Translations under genes and position numbers: made by a program
The notes under the pieces: generated by a model
What the model was told of the DNA's origin: nothing
Database searches by the model: none
What the model saw: the letters and a program-made list of their open reading frames with translations, nothing else
Shown here: in pieces, positions 34,672-42,709 of the stretch
How the letters are laid out: each line of letters opens with the position of its first letter
How positions within the stretch are numbered: the stretch's first letter is position 1
DNA from: DASUNP01 sp963728545
GTDB lineage: Bacteria > Acidobacteriota > Blastocatellia > UBA7656
Assembly: GCA_963728545.1 (NCBI GenBank)
Contig: CAVSKO010000002.1
Coordinates: 1,054,001 to 1,118,000, forward strand
Direction: 5' to 3'
DNA length: 64,000 nt

Positions 34672-35543
34672 TGACGACCGACGAGACTGCAATTGTTTCG
34701 CGCATGCCTCAAGCGCAGCACAGGTTCGACCATTCCGCAGGGTCGAACTTCTACTACTCTTTTCTGCTCTTGCCCTCGGCAAAGCGTAAAGCCATAAAAA
34801 ACATCTATGCGCTATGTCGCATACTCGACGACATAGTAGACAATGATGCGCAGGGCCGCGACCCCGTCGCCGAGCTTCAACACTGGCGCGACGAGATCGA
34901 GTCCTGTTACCAGAGCTATCCTTCTACCGAATTCGGCGAACAATTGCTCGACACCATCGAAGAGTTCGAGTTGCCGCGCCAGCCGTTCATCAATTTGATA
35001 GACGGGATGGAGATGGACCTTGAGTGGCAAAGCTATCAGACGTTTGCCGACCTGCGCGAATACTGCTACAGGGTCGCGTCGGCTGTCGGATTGATTTGCA
35101 TAGAGATTTTCGGTTACGAGTCGTTGCGCACAAGAGAGTACGCGGTCAACCTGGGCCTGGCGCTCCAGTTGACCAACATATTGCGAGATTTGAAAGAAGA
35201 CATCGCGCGCGGGCGCATCTACATCCCCATCGAAGACCTGGAGCGGTTCGGTTATTCGGAGCAGGATTTGAGAAACAACCTTTACAACGCGCCCTTCATA
35301 CAGTTGATGAAGCACGAGCACGCCCGCGCCGTAACGTATTTCGAGCGCGCGGCCGCGTCACTGCCAGAAGGCGACCGCGCCTCTATGTTTGCGGCAGAAA
35401 TCATGGGGTCTATTTACCGTGAGTTACTCGACAACATTGCCGCCGCCCAGTTCGACGTTTACCGCAATCGCATAACGGTTCCCAAGATGCGCCGTCTCAA
35501 GATAGCGTTGCGCATCTGGCTGGACAGCAAGCTCAAGAGGTAG
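34671..35543 (+). CDS. hpnD: Presqualene diphosphate synthase HpnD
   Basis: Condenses two farnesyl diphosphates into presqualene diphosphate. The 290-residue protein has FYYSFLLLPSAKRKAIKNIY, the Asp-rich motif CRILDDIVDND, RVASAVGLICIEIFGY and the second motif LTNILRDLKEDIARGRIYIP. The start ATG at 34671 overlaps the hpnC stop; an in-frame start at 34620 would lie inside hpnC. The stop is three bases before hpnE. Confidence 0.95.
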   Translation: MTTDETAIVSRMPQAQHRFDHSAGSNFYYSFLLLPSAKRKAIKNIYALCRILDDIVDNDAQGRDPVAELQHWRDEIESCYQSYPSTEFGEQLLDTIEEFELPRQPFINLIDGMEMDLEWQSYQTFADLREYCYRVASAVGLICIEIFGYESLRTREYAVNLGLALQLTNILRDLKEDIARGRIYIPIEDLERFGYSEQDLRNNLYNAPFIQLMKHEHARAVTYFERAAASLPEGDRASMFAAEIMGSIYRELLDNIAAAQFDVYRNRITVPKMRRLKIALRIWLDSKLKR

Positions 35544-35546
35544 AGA

Positions 35547-36869
35547 TTGTCGAAGCGCGTTGTAATCATCGGCGGCGGATTCAGCGGTCTTGCCGCCGCA
35601 ACAGCGCTCGGCGAGCGCGGCCACAGCGTTTTACTCCTCGAAGCGCGCGCGCAACTCGGCGGTCGCGCATACTCGTTTGCAGACGCAAAAACGGGCGACA
35701 GTGTAGACAACGGGCAGCACCTTTTTATGGGCTGCTACCGGCACACAATCTCTTTCCTGAAAAAGATAGGCACGCTCGACAAGCTCCGGTTTCAAACCAC
35801 CCCTCGCGTAGATTTTCTCGACCGCACATTCGGGCTTACGTCATTCGATTGCCCCGACCTGCCTGCGCCGATGAATCTCCTTGCGGGGCTTCTCAAACTC
35901 AAAGGGCTGACGGCTGGCGATAAGCTTCGCGCTCTAAAAATCGGCAAAGCGATTCGCGCATCACGAAACGGGACGGAGCGAAAGGGGCTTACCGTGGCAG
36001 AGTGGCTCACGAGTCTCAAGCAATCAACCAGTATAAAAGATCGCTTCTGGTATCCGATGGCCGTGGCGACGCTGAATGAAAGCCCCGCGATTGCTTCGGC
36101 CCGGATGCTGAAAGTTGTGCTCAAAGAAGCGTTCAGCGGAGATCGCGCGAACGCGAATATCGGTATTTCTACTGTCGGCCTCAGCGACCTCTACACAATT
36201 GCGGCGAAAGAATTCATTGAATCGCGCGGCGGCAGCGTTGAAACTAACGCTCCGGTGAAGAACCTTGTTATCGAAGACGGGCGAGCGCGCGCCGTCGTCC
36301 TCAAAGACGGGCGAACGATAGAAGCCGATTATTTTATAAGCGCGGTCACGCCGCAGGCTTTGATAAAATTACTTCCCGACAACATCGCGGCCCGCGAGTT
36401 TGCGCAGATCGCGCAGTTGGAATCATCGCCTATAATCTCGATCAACCTCTGGTTTGACAGGAGCGTGACTGACCGCGAATTCGCAGGCTTGCTCGGCACA
36501 AGAATTCAGTGGCTATTTAATAAAGCAAAGATTTCTGCCGCCGCGAGCGGATCGAATCAGATCGCAATCATCATAAGCGCGGCTCGTAATTTCGTTGGAA
36601 TGACGAAAGAGGCTCTTGTCGAGATGGCGGTTTCTGAGCTTGGCGAGTTGATTCCCGAAAGCCGGAATGCAAAAGTGCTTCACAGCGTCGTCGTCAAAGA
36701 GCGCGAGGCGACGCTCTCGCACACGGTTGAATCAGACCTTCTGCGCCCTGGCCCGCGCACATCCGTTTCAAACTTGATTTTAGCGGGCGACTGGACGGCC
36801 ACGGGATTACCCGCGACGATTGAGAGCGCAGTTATGAGCGGCAACATTGCTGCGGATTGCGTGGAATGA
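35547..36869 (+). CDS. hpnE: Hydroxysqualene dehydroxylase HpnE
   Basis: Reduces hydroxysqualene to squalene using FAD. The 440-residue protein opens with the FAD-binding motif VVIIGGGFSGLAAATALGER and the follow-on EARAQLGGRAYSF, contains VDNGQHLFMGCYRHTISFL, and ends with a second FAD motif ILAGDWTATGLPATIESAV. The start is TTG 35547 with AAGAGGTAG upstream. It completes the hpnCDE operon; no squalene-hopene cyclase is in the window. Confidence 0.94.
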   Translation: MSKRVVIIGGGFSGLAAATALGERGHSVLLLEARAQLGGRAYSFADAKTGDSVDNGQHLFMGCYRHTISFLKKIGTLDKLRFQTTPRVDFLDRTFGLTSFDCPDLPAPMNLLAGLLKLKGLTAGDKLRALKIGKAIRASRNGTERKGLTVAEWLTSLKQSTSIKDRFWYPMAVATLNESPAIASARMLKVVLKEAFSGDRANANIGISTVGLSDLYTIAAKEFIESRGGSVETNAPVKNLVIEDGRARAVVLKDGRTIEADYFISAVTPQALIKLLPDNIAAREFAQIAQLESSPIISINLWFDRSVTDREFAGLLGTRIQWLFNKAKISAAASGSNQIAIIISAARNFVGMTKEALVEMAVSELGELIPESRNAKVLHSVVVKEREATLSHTVESDLLRPGPRTSVSNLILAGDWTATGLPATIESAVMSGNIAADCVE

Positions 36870-36889
36870 GACTCAAGCGGTATGCAGAA

Positions 36890-37022
36890 TCTTTTTGCGA
36901 GCTTTGCGATATTTTGCGTCCTTTGCGTTGCCCATCGGCCTTACGCAAGCAAAACGCTTGATATGCAAAAGCCGTTGTTTTAACGCAAAAATCGCAAAGA
37001 ACCGCGAAGACCGCAAATCCCA
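36890..37022 (+). repeat. TTTGCG-type inverted repeat between hpnE and yjbQ
   Basis: GCGAGCTTTGCGATATTTTG and CGTCCTTTGCG at the left face AACGCAAAAATCGCAAAG and CGCAAATCC at the right, separated by about 50 bases of unrelated sequence. It sits between convergent genes, non-coding, and belongs to a further repeat family. Confidence 0.7.
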
Positions 37023-37026
37023 GAAA

Positions 37027-37521
37027 CTAGATTCCAAATACTTGTAAGAAAACTTTGCGCTCGTTAGGGCCATCAAACTCGGCAAGTATCACGCTCTGCC
37101 ACCGGCCTAGCACGAGCGCGCCCTCTCCGATAGGCACGCTCAGGCTGTGGCCCAGAACGACATTTCTCAAATGTGAGTCGGCGTTATGACGGTCGCAATC
37201 GGAGTACTCGGGGTCGTTGTGCTTGTAATAATTCTCGCGGGGCACTATCTGTTCGAGCATTGATTTTATGTCTACCAGTAAAGCATCCTGCCACTCATTT
37301 ATAAAAAGGCCCGCCGTCGTATGTAGAGACGACACTTGTATGTATCCGTCCACGACGCCCGTTGACTCGACCAGTTTGCGAATCTCGTCGCTTAGGTTGA
37401 CCAGTTCGGTTCGATCTTTTGTCTCGACCAGGATCGTCTTAGAAAATACCTTGACCACTCCCTCGTTCGTATAGCAATCCAGCGTGGCAGTCCCGCTTTT
37501 GCGGGGGTTGATAACTCCCAT
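37027..37521 (-). CDS. YjbQ/UPF0047 family protein
   Basis: A 164-residue protein of the secondary thiamine-phosphate synthase (YjbQ) family, for which a weak thiamine-phosphate synthase activity has been reported in other bacteria. Core motifs: GYIQVSSLHTTAGLFINEW, the His/Asp-rich DPEYSDCDRHNADSHLRNV and LGRWQSVILAEFDGPNERKV. An N-terminal stretch of about 23 residues precedes the usual start (VKVFSKTI). ATG 37521 is supported by a strong GGAGGAG site. The role in this organism is not determined. Confidence 0.88.
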   Translation of the reverse strand: MGVINPRKSGTATLDCYTNEGVVKVFSKTILVETKDRTELVNLSDEIRKLVESTGVVDGYIQVSSLHTTAGLFINEWQDALLVDIKSMLEQIVPRENYYKHNDPEYSDCDRHNADSHLRNVVLGHSLSVPIGEGALVLGRWQSVILAEFDGPNERKVFLQVFGI

Positions 37522-37623
37522 TCTCTCTCCTCCCACTTATAGTCTTATTCAATGCTCAGCCAAAGTCTAACTGGCAATCACCTCAATGGCAAATCAGGCC
37601 GGTGTCGTCTCAGGCGTAAAATC

Positions 37624-38034
37624 TCACTCGGCCAGCAGTTGCTTTATCTCCGCTTCGAACACGTCCTTTTCAGTTCGGCCTACGTGACGGAAACGGATGC
37701 GGCCCTGTTTGTCGACAATCAAAGCTATGGGCAGCGCCGACTCGTCAACCTTGAACATCTCGGCGGTCTTTTGATCTTTGATCGCCTGCGTGTAATTCAT
37801 CGGGTGCTCTTTTAAAAACGGTTTGACTATCGAAGCGCCTTGATCGTCAAGCGACACGGCCAGCAACTCGACGCCGCTCGCTTTGTACTGTTTGTTGAGT
37901 TCGTTAAACATCGGGATTTCCGATATGCACGGCAGACACCAGGTAGCCCAAAAATCGATGACTACGACTTTGCCGCGAAGGCTCGCCAGATCAAGCTTGC
38001 CGCCGTTTAAAAGCGTCAAGCTGCCTTCGGGCAT
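37624..38034 (-). CDS. TlpA-family thioredoxin-like protein, start uncertain
   Basis: A thioredoxin-fold protein with active site FWATWCLPCISEIP, cis-Pro in SALPIALIV and the TlpA-type insertion. From the first ATG it is 136 residues with no signal peptide. The same frame stays open for 40 codons upstream, to a TGA inside dsbD, with coding-like residues (GATEAVKIDEEGALIAAFV) but no ATG, GTG or TTG. An AGGAGGGG site lies near 38078-38088. The real start may be unusual, or the gene may have lost its N-terminus or be frameshifted relative to dsbD. With dsbD just upstream, it is probably a periplasmic reductase partner. Confidence 0.8.
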   Translation of the reverse strand: MPEGSLTLLNGGKLDLASLRGKVVVIDFWATWCLPCISEIPMFNELNKQYKASGVELLAVSLDDQGASIVKPFLKEHPMNYTQAIKDQKTAEMFKVDESALPIALIVDKQGRIRFRHVGRTEKDVFEAEIKQLLAE

Positions 38035-38131
38035 CGGGTCGAAATATGAGTTAGCGTTGACAAATGCTGCTATGAGCGCCCCCTCCTCATCAATTTTGAC
38101 CGCCTCGGTCGCGCCGTCAGTGGGCTTTTTA

Positions 38132-40009
38132 TCAGGCGAAGTTTTCGATCTCTTTCATGCGGGCAAGAAATTTCTCCGGCTTTTCAAATCCTTCGAGCCG
38201 CAAGTCATTGCGCTCCCTGCCGTCCGGGTCAAGAAAGATGATTGTAGGAACGCCGACTATGCCATAACGGTTCTTCGCGCGCGTCGCCACTTCTTCCCCG
38301 TGCGTCAGGTCCAGCTTTAGCGTCACAAAGCGCCCGGCTTCTTCTCGCACTTTCGCATCGGTGAAGGTAAACCGGTCAAGCTCTTTGCAGGGGATGCACC
38401 AGTCCGCATAGGTGTCAATTATCACGCCTTTACCTTCCGCGCGCGCGTCGGCTACGGCCTGCTCGGTATACGGCAGCCACACGATTTCCGCGTCCGGCAG
38501 TTTGGGCTTCGGCCATATAAATGAAACCGCCAATAATATTCCGACCGCGGCTGCGCCGACTCCTAAGGCGCGCAACGCCCAGGCGAACCAGCCCGGCTTT
38601 GCCTTGCCCGCTTCCCAGATCAGAAAGTAGAGCGCCGCCGCTAAGAAGAAAATCGCGAAGATGTGATTGGTGTAATCGCCCATCAGCGGCATGAGAAAAT
38701 AGAGAGCCATACCGATCAGCACTACGCCAAAGACTTTTCGCACCGTCACCATCCAGACGCCTGAGCGCGGAAGCGATTTGATCGAGCCTGAAAAAGTGCC
38801 GAGTATCAAATAAGGCAGACCGAGTCCGAGCGCCAGGACGAAGAACATCAAAAAGGCAAAAAACGGCGTGGTCTGAGTCGCGAACGTAAGCAGCGCGACT
38901 ACGAAAGGCCCGATACAGGGGGCCGCTACTATCCCCATCGTCAGCCCCATCACCAGCGCGCCGAACAACCCGCTGGTCGATTCGGTGCTTTTCGTCGCGA
39001 ACCTGTTGAGCGATTCGGGGACTTTGAATTCGTAAACACCGAACATCGACAGCGCCAGCGCCATCATCAACACAGCAAGCCCTATCAACACGAAGGGGCT
39101 TTGCAACGCCGCGCCGAAGATGTTACCCGAAAGTGACGCAATCAATCCGAGCGTTGAATAGGTCAGCGCCATCCCGAGAACATACAACGACGCCATCGAG
39201 AAAGTCCGCCGCAGTCGCGGAGAGCCTCCCGATGCCGCTCCCTGATTGACGAAGAATCCTATCGTGATAGGAATAATCGGATAGACGCAAGGCGTCGCGT
39301 TAAGCGCGAGGCCCGAAAGGAATACAATCAACAGCGTGACCAGCACACCGTACTTGGCAATCGAGTCCGAAATCTGATTGCTCTTCGGAGCAGCCGCTTG
39401 ATTTTCATCCGGCGCTGCTTCGCCTTTATGAACCTTTAGACTGAGCTGTTCAACGGGCAGTTGAGCGGCCCTTGTGAACATATCCGAGTTTATATTTTTG
39501 ACAGCCTGCCCCTTTGCGACTGCGCGGACAGGTATCTCAATATTGATGTCTGCGGGAGCCAGGCATTGCTTGTCATTACACGCCTGCACAGTCACGACGG
39601 CTCGAAGCGTCATCTGACCGGGCTCAAGAGTTTTATCGGCTTCCGCGTCTACGACTATGAGTACCGTCCCTTGATGTACCGAAAGCTCTGTGTCCGGCGC
39701 GAACTCGAATTTTGCTTGCTCCGGGGCAGGATACTTCGTCTCTCTGTATAGAATGTTGTTGACCTGTTCGAACTGGACGCTTGTAGGGATCAGAAAGTCG
39801 AGCGAAGGCTGGTGGGCGTTGATGTGATAGCCGCTTTCGACATCAAGCGCGACGACCAGCTTGAACTTGTCGCCCGGCCTGATGGCATCAACTGAAGCGT
39901 ACCCCTTCGCCTTGACCACGCGGTCGCTCTGGCCGAGCGCAACAGGCGCGGCTGAACACACAAACACGAGAAGGATTGCCAATTCGATCAGGAGCCTTTT
40001 TATCTTCAT
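38132..40009 (-). CDS. dsbD: Thiol:disulfide interchange protein DsbD
   Basis: Carries electrons from cytoplasmic thioredoxin across the membrane to periplasmic proteins. The 625-residue protein has a signal peptide, an N-terminal alpha domain with the CNDKQC pair (about 145), eight or so membrane segments (about 215-500) with the Cys in LNATPCVYPIIPITIGFF and in VAAPCIGPFVVALL, and a C-terminal thioredoxin domain with DTYADWCIPCKELDRF. All three redox pairs are present. It lies between a NosL lipoprotein gene and a TlpA-like gene, suggesting a periplasmic thiol/copper group. Confidence 0.95.
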   Translation of the reverse strand: MKIKRLLIELAILLVFVCSAAPVALGQSDRVVKAKGYASVDAIRPGDKFKLVVALDVESGYHINAHQPSLDFLIPTSVQFEQVNNILYRETKYPAPEQAKFEFAPDTELSVHQGTVLIVVDAEADKTLEPGQMTLRAVVTVQACNDKQCLAPADINIEIPVRAVAKGQAVKNINSDMFTRAAQLPVEQLSLKVHKGEAAPDENQAAAPKSNQISDSIAKYGVLVTLLIVFLSGLALNATPCVYPIIPITIGFFVNQGAASGGSPRLRRTFSMASLYVLGMALTYSTLGLIASLSGNIFGAALQSPFVLIGLAVLMMALALSMFGVYEFKVPESLNRFATKSTESTSGLFGALVMGLTMGIVAAPCIGPFVVALLTFATQTTPFFAFLMFFVLALGLGLPYLILGTFSGSIKSLPRSGVWMVTVRKVFGVVLIGMALYFLMPLMGDYTNHIFAIFFLAAALYFLIWEAGKAKPGWFAWALRALGVGAAAVGILLAVSFIWPKPKLPDAEIVWLPYTEQAVADARAEGKGVIIDTYADWCIPCKELDRFTFTDAKVREEAGRFVTLKLDLTHGEEVATRAKNRYGIVGVPTIIFLDPDGRERNDLRLEGFEKPEKFLARMKEIENFA

Positions 40010-40015
40010 ACTCTC

Positions 40016-40591
40016 TTATTTCTTTCTCAGATTACGAACCATCTCCGGGGTCAGATCATTAAACGTCAAGAGGCTGCCGCCGTTTGTGTCTACAAACGAT
40101 CTGGCTTCATCCTGATTTCGGAAGGCGAATACATCAGGCCCCATCGGGCCGTTGACTCGGCTCTTATAAACCAGCGCAGTTTGCCGGGCATCAACTTCGG
40201 CTTTCGAGTTGTAATCCTTCATCAGAATTCTTTCGATATTTTGCCGGTCTTTTTGCGCTTCGGTGACTTCATATTTTTCGGGCGCGTTATAAAACGTCAG
40301 CATGTCGCCCGCCGTTTCAAACATCAGCTTCGTCCCGTCCGAGTAAAAAATTTCTGTCGTAGCCGGGTCCGAAGCTTTCACTTTCATCTGACATACGGGA
40401 CAAATTCCTTCTGTCGCGTTTGCCTGAATCGGGCCGCCCGACGGGCCGCAGCCGACGGTAAGAAGGCAAAACGCGAAAAGCAAGAGACAAGCAGCTACGC
40501 CTCTCGCGGCTGCAAGTCGTAATTTAAGCTTCGGGTCTGGTCTCACTCTTTTTCGTCCACATATTCTCAATTTGCGCTTGACTCGATCCAT
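40016..40591 (-). CDS. NosL-family lipoprotein
   Basis: A lipoprotein with lipobox LLTVGC and a NosL-type copper-binding domain: GICPVCQMKVKASDP, then VYKSRVNGPMGPDVFAF and DTNGGSLLTFNDL. NosL proteins deliver or bind Cu(I). The ATG at 40591 overlaps mnmA by 25 bases; a GTG at 40546 would avoid overlap and give a more usual 15-residue basic N-terminus. The gene is six bases before dsbD, so these two are an operon. No nosZ is seen, so a general copper or thiol role is more likely than nitrous-oxide reductase assembly. Confidence 0.85.
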   Translation of the reverse strand: MDRVKRKLRICGRKRVRPDPKLKLRLAAARGVAACLLLFAFCLLTVGCGPSGGPIQANATEGICPVCQMKVKASDPATTEIFYSDGTKLMFETAGDMLTFYNAPEKYEVTEAQKDRQNIERILMKDYNSKAEVDARQTALVYKSRVNGPMGPDVFAFRNQDEARSFVDTNGGSLLTFNDLTPEMVRNLRKK

Positions 40592-41703
40592 CCGCCGCCG
40601 AGCACGATGTCCTCGTTATAAAACGCGGTCGCCTGACCGGGAGTTATAGCCGGCTGAGGCTCATCAAAATCAACACGAACCGAATTGCTGCCGGTCGGCG
40701 TGATTGTAGCGGGGGCTTCGATGGACCTGTAGCGGACGCGCACGTTCGCGCGCACGGTTGCGTCGGGACGGGTGATTGAAAGCCAGTTCACGCCCGTAGC
40801 ATTGAGCGAGCGGCTCAAAAGGTCCTCGCGCTTTCCGACGACAAGGCGGTTGCGCGGCACGTCGATCTTTACGACATATAGCGGTTCCGGAGACGAGATG
40901 CCGATCCTTCGACGCTGGCCTATCGTGTAACGATGCAGGCCCGCGTGCTCGCCTATCACGGAGCCGTCTACGTTTGTGATCTCTCCTGCGGCAAGCGCCG
41001 TTTTATCCTCGCCATCGCCGACCATCTCAAACCGCGCATAGTCTTCGACAAACTGTGAATAATTGCCGTCGGGAACAAAACAGATTTCCTGGCTCTCAGG
41101 CTTCTCTGCCGTCTCAAGCCCCATACGATTGGCAATCGCGCGCACCTCGGTCTTTGTCAAATCGCCCAGTGGGAAGATGGCCCGCTCCAATTGCTTTTGC
41201 GTCATCTCAAAAAGAAAGTACGACTGGTCCTTAGACGAATCGCGTCCCTTCTTGAGCAAGTATCGCGCGTTCTTTTCATCGTATTCAACGCGGGCATAGT
41301 GGCCCGTAGCCACGCGCTCGGCTCCCACCTGGCGCGCGAGCGTGACAAGCCGCGCAAACTTCAGCTTCGTATTGCAAGAGACGCATGGTATAGGCGTGCG
41401 TCCGGCCAGGTAGTCTTCGACAAACGGGCGCACGACGGCGCGCTCAAATTCGTCCTCAAGATTCAAAACATAGAACGGGAAGCCGAGGTCTTCGGCCACC
41501 CGCCGCGCGTCGTACACGTCGTCGAGCGAGCAACACCTTGAAGGCTGAGGCTCGCCGTCAGGACCGAGCCTGCGCCGCTGGTTCCACAACTGCATCGTGA
41601 AGCCGACTACATCGTGCCCCTGATCTCTTAGAATTGCGGCTGCGACCGAGCTGTCAACGCCTCCACTCATTGCTACTGCTATATTCACTGTTTGCCTATC
41701 CAT
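40567..41703 (-). CDS. mnmA: tRNA-specific 2-thiouridylase MnmA
   Basis: Adds sulfur at uridine 34 of tRNA-Lys, Glu and Gln. The 378-residue protein has the PP-loop VAMSGGVDSSVAAAIL, the catalytic Cys in PIPCVSCNTKLKF and the second Cys in SQEICFVPDGNYSQFVEDY, plus HAGLHRYTIGQRRRIG. It runs leftward from a divergent promoter region at 41.8 kb and overlaps the NosL-like gene. Confidence 0.96.
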   Translation of the reverse strand: MDRQTVNIAVAMSGGVDSSVAAAILRDQGHDVVGFTMQLWNQRRRLGPDGEPQPSRCCSLDDVYDARRVAEDLGFPFYVLNLEDEFERAVVRPFVEDYLAGRTPIPCVSCNTKLKFARLVTLARQVGAERVATGHYARVEYDEKNARYLLKKGRDSSKDQSYFLFEMTQKQLERAIFPLGDLTKTEVRAIANRMGLETAEKPESQEICFVPDGNYSQFVEDYARFEMVGDGEDKTALAAGEITNVDGSVIGEHAGLHRYTIGQRRRIGISSPEPLYVVKIDVPRNRLVVGKREDLLSRSLNATGVNWLSITRPDATVRANVRVRYRSIEAPATITPTGSNSVRVDFDEPQPAITPGQATAFYNEDIVLGGGWIESSAN

Positions 41704-41787
41704 CTTGGCTCGCGCGCGGGCCAGATGCTATGATCCTTTTTCCGTGGATGGCATGCGGCGACTTGCCGCGTCACCATAAAGATTAGA

Positions 41788-41817
41788 ATTATACACGACA
41801 TAGAAAACTACAGCCAA
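41788..41817 (-). promoter_or_regulatory. Putative promoter of mnmA
   Basis: On the minus strand, TTGGCT (41817-41812), 18 bases, then TATAAT (41793-41788). The -10 is perfect, the -35 weaker, and mnmA begins 85 bases downstream. Confidence 0.4.
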
Positions 41818-41836
41818 CTTTCGAGATCAGAGGTTT

Positions 41837-42661
41837 ATGACGGTCAACCAGGAGAGCGTAGAGCAAGCTATTGAAAAACATGTAATCGCGCGCGAGCCAT
41901 ATTACTTGCCCGTCGGCAAAGAGGTAGAATTATTCGAAGCCGCTTATCGCGCAAAGCTTCCCGTGATGCTCAAAGGGCCGACGGGTTGCGGAAAGACACG
42001 CTTTATCGAATACATGGCCTGGCGTCTGACGCGCCCGCTCGTGACGGTTGCGTGTCACGAAGACCTTTCGGCCACAGACCTCGTTGGCCGCTTTCTGCTC
42101 GAAGGCGACGAGACGGTCTGGCACGACGGGCCGCTGACGACCGCTGTCAAACACGGCGCAATCTGTTATCTCGACGAGGTGGTCGAAGCGCGCAAGGATA
42201 CTATAGTTTTAATTCACCCGCTCACCGATGACCGCCGTATACTCCCCGTAGAAAAACGCGGCACGATTCTACAAGCGACAGACGATTTCCTGCTCGTAGT
42301 CTCTTACAATCCCGGTTATCAAAGCGTGCTTAAAGATTTGAAGCAATCGACCCGCCAGCGTTTCGTCGCGCTTGAGTTCAACTACCCGCCCGCCCCGCTC
42401 GAAGTAGATATCCTTATGCACGAAGGCAATGTCGATGAGCAGACCGCCCGCGATCTTGTCCTGATAGGCGAAAAGGTACGCAACCTCAAAGGCCACGGGC
42501 TTGAAGAGGGCGTTTCTACGCGCCTGCTGGTCTACGCCGCGCAACTCGTGAGCGCGGGCATACATCCGCACGTCGCTTGCGAAGTTGCAATCGGCTCGCC
42601 GATCACGGATGACGCCGAGTTGCAACGGAGCATTCGAGAGATCGTCACCACGGTCATTTAA
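41837..42661 (+). CDS. MoxR-type AAA+ ATPase of the CbbQ/NirQ/NorQ group
   Basis: A 274-residue ATPase with Walker A LKGPTGCGKTRFIEYMAW, Walker B AICYLDEVVEARKDT and the SYNPGYQSVLKDLKQSTRQR block typical of CbbQ/NorQ/GvpN proteins, which activate metalloenzymes together with a VWA-domain protein (CbbO/NorD). No VWA gene is adjacent, so its partner and target are unknown. It is divergent from mnmA and alone in its transcription unit. Confidence 0.9.
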   Translation: MTVNQESVEQAIEKHVIAREPYYLPVGKEVELFEAAYRAKLPVMLKGPTGCGKTRFIEYMAWRLTRPLVTVACHEDLSATDLVGRFLLEGDETVWHDGPLTTAVKHGAICYLDEVVEARKDTIVLIHPLTDDRRILPVEKRGTILQATDDFLLVVSYNPGYQSVLKDLKQSTRQRFVALEFNYPPAPLEVDILMHEGNVDEQTARDLVLIGEKVRNLKGHGLEEGVSTRLLVYAAQLVSAGIHPHVACEVAIGSPITDDAELQRSIREIVTTVI

Positions 42662-42709
42662 TCGGCAACCATTGCCGCCAAACTCCCTATATAGATCAAA
42701 AAGAACTCT

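Noticed and set aside
37528..37555. Promoter-like TTGGCT/TATAAG before yjbQ
   Set aside because: It lies so close to the start that the leader would be only a few bases and would cut into the ribosome site.
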